Source: Variovorax sp. JS1663 (GTDB taxonomy: Bacteria > Pseudomonadota > Gammaproteobacteria > Burkholderiales > Burkholderiaceae_C). From it: DNA of 42,865 nucleotides. Positions 7,303-14,509 of the stretch are shown piece by piece; within the stretch, counting starts at the first letter, position 1; each line of letters starts with the position of its first letter. Made by a program: the position numbers and the translations under genes. Location: positions 1 to 42,865 of the forward strand of contig NZ_LYMK01000054.1 of NCBI RefSeq assembly GCF_002157355.1, given 5' to 3'. The notes under the pieces are model-generated. The model did not search any database. It had not been told where the DNA came from and was given only the letters and a program-made list of their open reading frames with translations.

Positions 7303-8523
7303 CTAGTTGGAGGAGGAAACGGAGCGGCCATGAGTGGTGGCCGCAGACGGGGTGGAAGCAGCGTTGCGCGCCTTCATACCGGACGCGAGCACTTCCTTGA
7401 GTCCTTCGCTGCTCTCGCGGCGCGCGGTGATCTCTGCCTTCTCGAACGCGTTCCACTGGGGGCGGAGAAATGCGGCGATCGCCTGCGCGTCGAAGCCCGG
7501 CCCGGCTGCGGTCTGCATCGCCGCGAAGGCGGAAGGATCCCGGCGCACCTGGTCGCGCACGAACGCGAGGAAGCTGGCCGTGTTGTGGGTGGGGGCGTCG
7601 CTCAGCCGCCAGGCGATCAGACCCTCGATCTGCTGCCCGTTGATCCGGTTCTGGGCCATCAGGGCCATCATCGCGAAGGCATCAGCGAAGCGCTCAGCGC
7701 TCAGCATGTTGGACCGGCCAGATAGGAAGCCGCTCATGAAGACCTCCGCTTCCTTGCCGTTGGCGATTGCCTCCTCGGCCTGCGCGCCGAGCATGCCCGA
7801 TGAGACGCGCTCGGGGAGCACGCGCCCGCTCTTCATCACGTCGTAGGCGGCAGTCACTGTCTCGGCCTGCTGCGCACAGTGCGCGCTTTCGTGCATGACC
7901 GCGAAATCGAGGGCGGCTTCGGTGCTCAGGCCTGTGGCCCGCGCGAGTGACGCGATGGCCGGCGCGTGCTGGTCGCTGATGAGGAAGGTACAGCCCGTGC
8001 GGCCCTTCTCCTTCGCGACATAGCTCCACGAGACTGGTGTTTCCGTCTTCGGAACGTCGGCGACCAGGTTGTTCTGCAGCCGGATGGGGCCACCCAGCGC
8101 CGGCTCCATGACCCGTCCGCTAAAGACGAACTGAACCACCTTGTCGTGGACCTGGTCCTCGTTCATTCCCGCAGGAAAGGCGAACGGGTATACGGTGGGC
8201 TTCACGCTCACGGCAGTGGCGGCGATCTCCTGCGCGCCGGCGCGGCGCATCAACTCACCGGCGGCTGCGTCCGTACTCGGCACGACCGCCTTCCTCGCGA
8301 AGAAGGAAACGGGCGGCGCGTCGATATGGGAGAGGTGGCTTGGGTCCGTGTCTGCGCGAGCAAAGCCGAAGCTCATGCCCGCGGTCGTCGCGACTGCCGC
8401 GAGCACGCCCGCGCGCCAGGCGCGATCCGAGCCGTGGATCTCCACGCGCTCGGGCGCGTCGAGCATGCCCTGCAATGAGGCACGCTCTTTCGCGCTGAAA
8501 CTTTTGGACGACAGGACTCGCAT
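7303..8523 (-). CDS. Exported HExxH zinc metalloprotease, paralogue 3 (first in array)
   Basis: A 406-residue protein at the head of the protease array. It starts with FSAKERASLQGMLDAPERVEIHGSDRAW (residues 8-36), then the hydrophobic stretch AGVLAAVATTAGMSFGFARA, with cleavage likely after ARA. It shares with paralogue 1 the block LMRRAGAQEIA and the motif GRTGC. The zinc site is HESAH (211-215) with CAQQ, and the probable third ligand is Glu277 in SAERFADAF. The C-terminal GFDAQAIAAFLRPQWNAFE is shared by all three. The tail is Ser/Ala/Thr-rich (THGRSVSSSN) and has no PRG ending. The 244-nt gap upstream, with a palindrome at 8609-8632, is the likely promoter region for the whole array. Confidence 0.78.
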   Translation of the reverse strand: MRVLSSKSFSAKERASLQGMLDAPERVEIHGSDRAWRAGVLAAVATTAGMSFGFARADTDPSHLSHIDAPPVSFFARKAVVPSTDAAAGELMRRAGAQEIAATAVSVKPTVYPFAFPAGMNEDQVHDKVVQFVFSGRVMEPALGGPIRLQNNLVADVPKTETPVSWSYVAKEKGRTGCTFLISDQHAPAIASLARATGLSTEAALDFAVMHESAHCAQQAETVTAAYDVMKSGRVLPERVSSGMLGAQAEEAIANGKEAEVFMSGFLSGRSNMLSAERFADAFAMMALMAQNRINGQQIEGLIAWRLSDAPTHNTASFLAFVRDQVRRDPSAFAAMQTAAGPGFDAQAIAAFLRPQWNAFEKAEITARRESSEGLKEVLASGMKARNAASTPSAATTHGRSVSSSN

Positions 8524-8767
8524 GTTTCGATCATCCGCGCTGTTTCAATATCTCGCGGAAATGTTTTCTCGCAGAGCAATTTTCTTCAGGTACCGACCGA
8601 ACGACGATCGGCAATTGACTCGCAAATTGCCGGCGGTGGTAATGCGAAAGCGCGAAGCGCCACGGCAGCGAATCGGTGGCGTTTGGTTGCGAAATTACGG
8701 AAGATTGCGGTGCGCACACAGATGCACCGCGGACCGCTCAACGCGGCTGAAACGTCGGGTCAGCGGA
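8524..8767. promoter_or_regulatory. Leader of the protease array with an 8-bp palindrome
   Basis: This is a non-coding gap in a tightly packed minus-strand gene series. CGGCAATT (8609-8616) and AATTGCCG (8625-8632) form a perfect inverted repeat with an 8-nt spacer, about 90 nt before the first protease start. It is a candidate operator. I could not find a convincing -35/-10 pair. Confidence 0.4.
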
Positions 8768-9118
8768 TCAGCGGGTGATCTTGATCGGGACAGGCACCAT
8801 GTCGTTTATGGTAATGCGCCCCTTAATGATGTCGCCCGGGCCATCGAAGAGGGCCACGACGACCGTGTTGACCCACTTGGTCCGAAACTTGGGCGCGACA
8901 AAGAGCATGGTCCGCGCCGGCGGCTCCTGGAACGTCAGCTCAAGGGCGGACGCCAGCCAGCGGGCGCTCACTGGAGGCTGCATGCCCGGCTCTGCCTTGA
9001 CGATCAGACACGCGGCGTCTCCGCGCTCCATCGTTGCGAAGTCGGTGATGACGAGGTTGTCCTTTGCGCGCGGCTTGTGCGACGGGTCGGGAAACCACGA
9101 GGCTTGGGGGCTGTTCAT
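8768..9118 (-). CDS. Unknown 116-residue protein
   Basis: Start ATG 9118 with AAGGAA about 10 nt upstream, 20 nt after the stop of the exported-protein gene before it. No signal peptide or membrane segment. The sequence is mixed alpha/beta with conserved-looking blocks SARWLASALELTFQEPP, TMLFVAPKFRTKWVNTVVVALFD and IIKGRITINDMVPVPIKITR. I do not recognise the family. Its position at the end of the topB-to-exported-protein series suggests it belongs to the same operon. Confidence 0.6.
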   Translation of the reverse strand: MNSPQASWFPDPSHKPRAKDNLVITDFATMERGDAACLIVKAEPGMQPPVSARWLASALELTFQEPPARTMLFVAPKFRTKWVNTVVVALFDGPGDIIKGRITINDMVPVPIKITR

Positions 9119-9138
9119 TCTTTGAGATTCCTTGGGGG

Positions 9139-10434
9139 TCAGCGGCTCACGGCGCGTTTGTTCGCAGCGACGAGCTGGGGCATCATTTCCGATCGGATGG
9201 CTGCCTGGGCGGCATTCGATTCGATGACCGATGCGACGATCTGGCGGTCCAGGGCGAGGCTTTGCAGCCATGCGTTCATCGCTTGCATGCGCACGTTCTC
9301 GCGGGCGATGTCGGTGTCGGACATCGTGAGCAGGCGAAGCTGCCAGTCCGGGTTCATGTAGCGGCGCTGAGTTTCCAGAGCGATCAGTTCCGCCATCGAA
9401 ATGCCCTTGCTCGACCAGTTCGGCGCGTTCTTGTCCAGATACTTCTGGACATAGGGGCCGTCCTCGGACTTGAGCATCTGCTTGACCATCTCGATCAGCT
9501 CGGGCTTGGCCGCGAGCAGGTTCGCCTGCGCCTCCTGCGGATACTTCGCCACGCTCATGCGCGCCGCAAAAGCATTCTCCAGGGCCATGAACTGGCGGCC
9601 CGCGTCCGTGGCGCGCTGCGCCTTGGTGAGGTCCTGCAGCTGCACGGGCTGGTCGAGGTTGCGCATGAGTGCGCGCAGCGCCGTACCCTCCGCACCTGAC
9701 ATATCGACGGTCAGGCGTCGGGTGAATTTCGTGCCGTCCGCGTCGGTCTGGGGACCGTCGAAGAGAGTGGAGGCGCGGATGTCCGCGTCCGGATAGCCAG
9801 CGCTGTTCGAGGCGGAGAACCCGGAGTCTGTGCAAGCGCTCCCCCGCAGCCCCCCGTTGACGGCGAACGTCGAGCATGCCGCCTTGGCGGCTTTCGCAGC
9901 CTCGACCTCAGGAAGACCGGCAGCCTTGCGCTTCTCGGCCACATCCAGCACGTCATTCATGCCTGCGGAGCCGCCGGGCGCCGGCTTCGGGCCCCCTCCC
10001 CCGCTGCCGCCACCTGTTGCGGTCACACCGCCGCGGCTGGCTTCCGACGTGCCGATCGTGCTCACGAGCACGTTGCAGGGATCGATGCCGCTGAAGCGCT
10101 GCTCATCGCGAATCGTGGCCTGTTCGGAGGCGGTGCGCTGGGCGGATTCCGCCACAACCTTTGCGGCCCCGCTGGAGGCCTTCGAGGTGGTCTCGGCCGC
10201 GCCGGAGATGGCGTTGGCCAGGCCCCTCTTCAGGTCCGCGATCTTGTCCGAGAGCGTCTCGGTCTGGTCACGGAAGCCGTTCTGGATGGTTTGGGTGATC
10301 TGCTGCGTCGACTGCTGCACCGTTGCGATCAGGATGCCGTCAGTCACGGGGATCTGGGCGTGGGCTGCGCCCGCGATGGCGGACAGCGCCAGCATCGGCG
10401 CAAGGCGTCGATGAAGGATGGTTCGAGTTTTCAT
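9139..10434 (-). CDS. Exported coiled-coil protein, possible conjugation/T4SS-associated
   Basis: The signal peptide is clear from ATG 10434 (MKTRTILHRRLAPMLALSAIAGAAHA, cleaved before QIPVTDG). An upstream TTG start at 10458 would add eight residues. The mature protein begins IPVTDGILIATVQQSTQQITQTI, which resembles the start of VirB5-like T4SS proteins. A coiled coil and a Gly/Ser linker follow, then Cys-containing segments. The C-terminal helical part contains RYMNPDWQLRLLTMSDTDIARENVRMQAMNAWLQ, the style of conjugative-element periplasmic proteins. The T4SS link is inference from general resemblance; no specific family is established. It follows another exported protein gene by about 30 nt. 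Confidence 0.6.
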   Translation of the reverse strand: MKTRTILHRRLAPMLALSAIAGAAHAQIPVTDGILIATVQQSTQQITQTIQNGFRDQTETLSDKIADLKRGLANAISGAAETTSKASSGAAKVVAESAQRTASEQATIRDEQRFSGIDPCNVLVSTIGTSEASRGGVTATGGGSGGGGPKPAPGGSAGMNDVLDVAEKRKAAGLPEVEAAKAAKAACSTFAVNGGLRGSACTDSGFSASNSAGYPDADIRASTLFDGPQTDADGTKFTRRLTVDMSGAEGTALRALMRNLDQPVQLQDLTKAQRATDAGRQFMALENAFAARMSVAKYPQEAQANLLAAKPELIEMVKQMLKSEDGPYVQKYLDKNAPNWSSKGISMAELIALETQRRYMNPDWQLRLLTMSDTDIARENVRMQAMNAWLQSLALDRQIVASVIESNAAQAAIRSEMMPQLVAANKRAVSR

Positions 10435-10465
10435 TGTGTCGATGGAGACCGGGTTCAATGGATGC

Positions 10466-11077
10466 TCAGCACTTGCCGCTGATCGAGCACGAGATCTGAT
10501 CCCAGAGGGAGCCGGTCGCCGCGTTGGCGGCTTGGTTCACGCCGGTCTGAATTCCGCTCGTTGCGTTGCCCGTCGCCGCTCCGACAACGCCACTCCCGAT
10601 ACTGCCCAACGTACCGCCCCCAAGAGCGTCCTTGACGCCACTATTCACCCCGTGCAGGGCGTCGTTCACGCCGCTGTTGATGCCGCCCGTGACCTGCCTG
10701 GTTGCCTGATTGAGGGCGGAGCAGGCGGCGCTCGCGATCTGGCTGGACGCCTGGTTGACGATCTGGTCCATGAACGACGAGCCTGACGTATTCGCCATGT
10801 TGGGGATCACCCGCGCAATGGCGCTCGTAACGGTGCTCTGGCAGTTCGCAGCCTGGTTGATCGCGCTCGACAGGTTCGAGTTGGCCGTGTTCTGGCGCTG
10901 GATTGCGCGATCCAGCGCAGCCCTGCTCGCCGAGGTGGCCTGACCGCAGTAGTCGACTGCGGCCTGCGCAATGCTGAGGTTACCGAGCGCCAGGCACAGA
11001 GCCAGGATCAGGCTCTTGCCCTTCGTGAATGCCTTCGATCGGCTCTTCGGGCTTGCGATTGATGAATTGCTGCGCAT
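10466..11077 (-). CDS. Small secreted Gly/Ala/Asn-rich protein
   Basis: A 203-residue protein with a long basic N-region (KSRSKAFTKGK) and a signal peptide LILALCLALGNLSIAQA, cleaved before AVDYCGQ. The mature part has about four cysteines at its ends (VDYCGQ, ANCQS, SAACSA, and CSISGKC at the C-terminus), so disulfides are likely. A central run of short imperfect repeats includes GINSGVNDALHGVNSGVKDALGG. The gene overlaps the 3' end of the upstream gene by 98 nt in another frame, which is long for this region; no better later start is visible. Function unknown; T4SS or pilus-associated roles are only guesses from context. Confidence 0.6.
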   Translation of the reverse strand: MRSNSSIASPKSRSKAFTKGKSLILALCLALGNLSIAQAAVDYCGQATSASRAALDRAIQRQNTANSNLSSAINQAANCQSTVTSAIARVIPNMANTSGSSFMDQIVNQASSQIASAACSALNQATRQVTGGINSGVNDALHGVNSGVKDALGGGTLGSIGSGVVGAATGNATSGIQTGVNQAANAATGSLWDQISCSISGKC

Positions 11078-12335
11078 AGTTTTCGACTTCTTGGGAAAGG
11101 CTCAGCGCTTGGCGCTGTGCGAAGGAGAGGCGGTCCTCGCCATCGGGCACCAGCGTCTGGGACTGGAGAATGGCGGCGATGAGATCGGTGCAGCGACCGA
11201 GGCTGCCCTGCAACCAGGCCGTGCGCAGGTCGAGCTTCAGTCCGGCGGGGTTCTCGGCCGCCTGCAGGTGGTCGACGATCTCGGCGATGCACTGGGCCGC
11301 GCGCGCCGGCGGGACGCCCAGCACGCTGAGTCGGCCGATGGCGGCGGTGACGGAAACGTAGAGCCGCGCCTGGGCGGTCTCGACCGTGTCCGCGACCGCG
11401 TAGCCGTCGAAGCCCACGCGACCGGCGATCTCCTCCGCATCCTGGGCGATCGCGCCGAGTTGCGTCGCGAGCGATTCGTTGAAGGCCTTGATCTTGTCGG
11501 CGCTCATGCCGCCTTCCCAAGCCATGCAGATCGTGTTGGCCGCGGCGTCAGTCGCCTGCGCGCGCAGCCAATCTGGGGCCGGGCCATTGAGAACGCAGCG
11601 CTGAGCGAGGGACGTTCCCAGCTCGAGAGCCTGGCGGTGCAGATCGCGCAGCGTCTCGCTGCGCACATGCTCTTCGGCCATGATCCCCGGCCGCGCCGCC
11701 ACGGCGCCGACCAGCCGGGTCAGCAGCTTGACCGTGGAGATGTGGACCTTGGTGCTGCCCGCGGCCCGCTGCGAGGCAACCGCCCCCGAGAAACCTGCCG
11801 CCGGCGCTGGTGCCGCTACACGCGCAGGCGCAGGAGCGGCGCCCACGCGGGCAAAGCCGGAGGGCCGGAACACGGCGGCCGGGGCGGCTGCGGGGGCCGC
11901 AGCTGGAGCGGCAGCCGCCGGCGCTTTCGCCGGCGACGGCGCAGACACGGGCTTGGAAGCACTCGCCTCCGCCGGCTCCAGGGTCTGGCGGCCAAAGCCG
12001 AATCCCAGCGGACGGGGCGCGGCCTGAAAGCGTGCGGCAGTCGATGCGGCTGGTGCCGGAGGCGTTGCAGGAGCCGGGGCAGGAGAAGCTGAAGCGGCAG
12101 GAGCCGGTACCGGCTGCGTTGCCTCGTAGTCGTCCTCGCCACCCGGATACGGGTCGACAGCGGCGTCGGTCACGGGCGCACCGGCCGGGTTCTTGACTTC
12201 CGGCTCAGCGGCGGCCACGCCAGAGCCCTTCGTGTGAAGACGCCCCGTTTTGAGCTGATGCTTGAGGAACTTGTTGCCACCGAAGCCGAATGCGGCCCCT
12301 GCCGCGGCCTTGGGCGTGTCAGTAGTGGTAGTCAT
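10980..12335 (-). CDS. Unknown 451-residue protein with Ala/Pro-rich N-terminal half
   Basis: The first about 210 residues are low-complexity (Ala/Pro with FGFGGNKF- and FGFGRQ-type spots) and probably disordered. The C-terminal half is helical (STVKLLTRLVGAVAARPGIMAEEHVR to VENYAQQFINRK) and looks like one folded domain. No signal peptide or transmembrane helix. The ATG overlaps the stop of the upstream gene (ATGA), suggesting translational coupling. The protein ends DPGSVPGAR. I do not recognise the family; a cytoplasmic partner for the exported proteins encoded next is possible but unproven. Confidence 0.65.
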   Translation of the reverse strand: MTTTTDTPKAAAGAAFGFGGNKFLKHQLKTGRLHTKGSGVAAAEPEVKNPAGAPVTDAAVDPYPGGEDDYEATQPVPAPAASASPAPAPATPPAPAASTAARFQAAPRPLGFGFGRQTLEPAEASASKPVSAPSPAKAPAAAAPAAAPAAAPAAVFRPSGFARVGAAPAPARVAAPAPAAGFSGAVASQRAAGSTKVHISTVKLLTRLVGAVAARPGIMAEEHVRSETLRDLHRQALELGTSLAQRCVLNGPAPDWLRAQATDAAANTICMAWEGGMSADKIKAFNESLATQLGAIAQDAEEIAGRVGFDGYAVADTVETAQARLYVSVTAAIGRLSVLGVPPARAAQCIAEIVDHLQAAENPAGLKLDLRTAWLQGSLGRCTDLIAAILQSQTLVPDGEDRLSFAQRQALSLSQEVENYAQQFINRKPEEPIEGIHEGQEPDPGSVPGAR

Positions 12336-12808
12336 GCGGCCATCGATGTCTGGGGTTGCTGGGCTTCGGCGCGTGCAGCGAGTGCGGCGGTGTAGGCGTC
12401 GAGGGATTGGCGTTCCCGCTCGTAGCCGTCATCCCTGAAACGCTCGAACACGGTCATCAGATCGACGCGTTTGTCATCGTTCCAACCGAACAGGCGATCC
12501 GCAGCCTGCTGGAACAGCAGCCCTCGCAGAACGCCGACGTCATCACCCAGAGGGCGTACCGTTACGGTGAACTCGAAGGCACCGGGAGCCGCAAAGGCCT
12601 GTGCGCCCACGAGCTCCATGTCGAAGTCGCTTTCGATGCCCACGCTCAATTCCCGAGCGATCCGGACAGCCTGCGCCACAACGGCGGGCATGAATGAAAA
12701 GTCCTTGCCAGCGAAGATCTCGGCGGGGATGTAGTCGACGCCGCCCGCAGTGAAGGAAACCTCGTTGGTGACGGCCAGGTTGATGAGAAGACGTTCGACG
12801 GAGATCAT
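12332..12808 (-). CDS. Unknown 158-residue cytoplasmic protein
   Basis: Starts MISVERLLINLAVTNEVSF with no export signal. Mixed alpha/beta content with an acidic C-terminal half (WNDDKRVDLMTVFERFRDDGYE). Both ends overlap neighbouring genes by 1-4 nt (stop/start overlaps at 12808 and 12332-12335), so it is translated in a coupled block. I do not recognise it. Confidence 0.65.
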   Translation of the reverse strand: MISVERLLINLAVTNEVSFTAGGVDYIPAEIFAGKDFSFMPAVVAQAVRIARELSVGIESDFDMELVGAQAFAAPGAFEFTVTVRPLGDDVGVLRGLLFQQAADRLFGWNDDKRVDLMTVFERFRDDGYERERQSLDAYTAALAARAEAQQPQTSMAA

Positions 12809-13320
12809 CAGCAGGCCATCGGACGGTAGGACGGCTCGTCCTCAGGGCCGAACTCCAGGTCGCCCTGGATCATGTGCATGAGGCTCATGGCCAGGCGCCC
12901 GGTCGTGACCGGTTCGTCGCCGCGAGCAACCTCTTCCTCGGTCTGGGGCAGCGCGACCTCGTTGTCGACGATGGTCGAGTTCTGGGTGCGGATGCGATGA
13001 AGCGCGGCTTCAGGATCCATCAGGATCGCCTGTTGCACCGAGCGCCAGTCCAGGTCCGGCGCGCAGATGTTGCAGCATTCCTCGAACGAGAGGATGCCCT
13101 TGTTGCTCGCCACCCAGTCGCGGCCCACCTCGAGCTCTTCGACGGAGAGGTTTCGGTTGAGGAAGCGCTCGCCGCGCTTGACCTTCTGGAGCAGCACCAT
13201 GTCCTCGATGCTCGAACGGATCAGGCTGGCGGCCAGCTTGCGCTCGCCCTCGGTGGCGAAGTGATACAGCTCGATGTCGTCGAGCACGACGGGGTTGTCC
13301 CAACCAACACACGGCTTCAT
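12808..13320 (-). CDS. Unknown 170-residue acidic protein
   Basis: Start ATG 13320 with a strong AGGAG 6 nt upstream. The protein has a segment with closely spaced cysteines (FEECCNICAPDLDW) and an acidic C-terminus (GDLEFGPEDEP). No signal peptide or membrane helix. It overlaps the next start by one base (TGATG type). No family recognised; the cysteine cluster could bind metal, but only three cysteines are close together. Confidence 0.65.
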   Translation of the reverse strand: MKPCVGWDNPVVLDDIELYHFATEGERKLAASLIRSSIEDMVLLQKVKRGERFLNRNLSVEELEVGRDWVASNKGILSFEECCNICAPDLDWRSVQQAILMDPEAALHRIRTQNSTIVDNEVALPQTEEEVARGDEPVTTGRLAMSLMHMIQGDLEFGPEDEPSYRPMAC

Positions 13321-13335
13321 GAGGGGCTCCTGCGC

Positions 13336-13611
13336 CTACAGCTTCTTCGGGGGAAAGGGGAAACGCAGGCGCGGGACCTGCGGCAGAACGACGCGGGAAG
13401 GATCGCGTTTCAGTTCGCGCAGCAGCCTCGCATAGCGCTGATCGAAGGCTTCACCGTCGATCTGCGCCGCAACGCATGCCGCGGCCTTCGGCTCTCCGCG
13501 CACGATCGTGGCGTGGAACAGAGCCCGAAGATCGTCGGGCAGTTGCTCGACGCACGCCAGGACACGACCCATCCGGCTCATCGAGGTATGGCTTGCAACG
13601 GCCCCGCGCAT
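13336..13611 (-). CDS. Unknown 91-residue basic protein
   Basis: Small basic protein (ARLLRELKRDPSRVVLPQVPRLRF, ending PPKKL). Its GAGG ribosome-binding site, 8 nt before ATG 13611, is formed by the last codons of the upstream gene, the same codons that encode the R-G of its APRG tail. No family recognised. It sits between two unknown genes of the topB operon. Confidence 0.5.
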   Translation of the reverse strand: MRGAVASHTSMSRMGRVLACVEQLPDDLRALFHATIVRGEPKAAACVAAQIDGEAFDQRYARLLRELKRDPSRVVLPQVPRLRFPFPPKKL

Positions 13612-13616
13612 ACCGA

Positions 13617-13937
13617 TCAGCCTCGCGGAGCGTTGCTGGTGTCGGCTTCGTGCGCAGCCTCAGGCGCCTGGCGCAGGACCGGCACCTGGGCACGCCATTC
13701 GGCGCCGGCCTCGAGGAGGTCAGCGCGCGCGGGTGCGCCACCGGTCGAATAGGCGGCGAGGACGCTCTTGACCTTCTCGACGGTGACACCGACGCCGGCC
13801 GAGATGCGGTCCAGGAGCTTGTTGAGCTGGGTTGCCCGCTCCGGCGATGGAGCGATGCCGTTCATGGTCATCGCCACGCCTCCCAAAAGTGCAGTCATCT
13901 GATGTTCCCTTGCTTGCTGCGAGAAGTTGAGGTTCAT
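13617..13937 (-). CDS. Unknown 106-residue protein with C-terminal APRG tag
   Basis: I chose ATG 13937 because GGAGAG lies 9 nt upstream; an in-frame GTG at 14006 would overlap the topB C-terminal ORF stop and would have to read through a candidate operator. The protein is helical (SFQQAREHQMTALLGGVA-like N-terminus, then ERATQLNKLLDRISAGVGVTVEKVKSVLAAY) and ends EADTSNAPRG. The final tetrapeptide is shared with four unrelated proteins in the window. Function unknown; small helical proteins next to topoisomerase genes can be DNA-associated, but nothing here proves that. Confidence 0.6.
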   Translation of the reverse strand: MNLNFSQQAREHQMTALLGGVAMTMNGIAPSPERATQLNKLLDRISAGVGVTVEKVKSVLAAYSTGGAPARADLLEAGAEWRAQVPVLRQAPEAAHEADTSNAPRG

Positions 13938-13958
13938 AAAAAGTGGCTCTCCATTTAA

Positions 13959-13986
13959 ATTGTGTCGTAATACTTTCACGAACAAT
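13959..13986. promoter_or_regulatory. Candidate operator, dispersed ATTGTTTCG/CGMAACAAT motif (copy E)
   Basis: ATTGTGTCG (13959-13967) faces CGAACAAT (13979-13986). It lies 22 nt upstream of ATG 13937. It matches the spacing style and arms of four other copies at 16054, 22921, 26189 and 41156. Confidence 0.4.
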
Positions 13987-14002
13987 CCAATTTTCGTCGG
14001 AG

Positions 14003-14509
14003 TCACCTTAGGGCGCTATCTGTTGGCAAAACGCCACGCGAAGCGAACGCCTCGACGAGCAACCTTTTCACCATTTCCGAAATCTTTTGTTTTAGTAGGT
14101 CCGAGTTCGCACGCCCTTCTGCGACGTCTGCGAGCGCGAGCTCCCAGAGCGCGGTCATCGAGACGCTCTTGAGCGAGTCCGGCAGCTGGCTCAGCAGATG
14201 CGTGCCGAAATCGGTGATGTGCAGCTGGTGCTTCTTGCCCTTCTTGACCCGGCGCAGCAAGTCGCGGTCCAGGTGGTTCGTGATGATCGTGCCGCGCGTG
14301 CGCGACGTGCCGATGCCCTGCACGCGCTTGAGCATTTCCCGCTCGCGGTCGTTGCGCCCGAACTTGTGAGCCGACAGCATGTCGTCCATCAGCTCGTCTT
14401 CCGTGTAAGGGCTCGGCGGGCTCGTGCGCTTGGCTTCGATCTTCGCGCTCACTGCGTACATCACGGCGCCGGTCTGGTAGCCAGCGAACTTGTCGGTCGG
14501 GTCGGTCAT
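14003..14509 (-). CDS. topB: Topoisomerase III, separate C-terminal part
   Basis: This 168-residue ORF is the C-terminal portion of a type IA topoisomerase III. It aligns by eye with the stretch from the KxxPPxPYTEDEL region (KRTSPPSPYTEDELMDDM) through the motif GIGTSRTRGTII and the winged segment KKHQLHITDFGTHLL to LTALWE-like SMTALWELALADVAEG. In ordinary TopB these follow the catalytic Tyr domain in one chain. Here the ATG overlaps the stop of the N-terminal ORF as ATGA, so the halves can be translated in a coupled way and may assemble as a two-subunit enzyme. A recent frameshift or nonsense event is the alternative, but the break falls at a domain edge and the overlap is clean. It lacks the long basic C-tail of chromosomal TopB. 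Confidence 0.8.
   Translation of the reverse strand: MTDPTDKFAGYQTGAVMYAVSAKIEAKRTSPPSPYTEDELMDDMLSAHKFGRNDREREMLKRVQGIGTSRTRGTIITNHLDRDLLRRVKKGKKHQLHITDFGTHLLSQLPDSLKSVSMTALWELALADVAEGRANSDLLKQKISEMVKRLLVEAFASRGVLPTDSALR

Noticed and set aside
13937..14006. GTG 14006 as start of the APRG-tagged 13617 gene
   Set aside because: No good ribosome-binding site, and the extension passes through the candidate operator; ATG 13937 has GGAGAG at the right distance.
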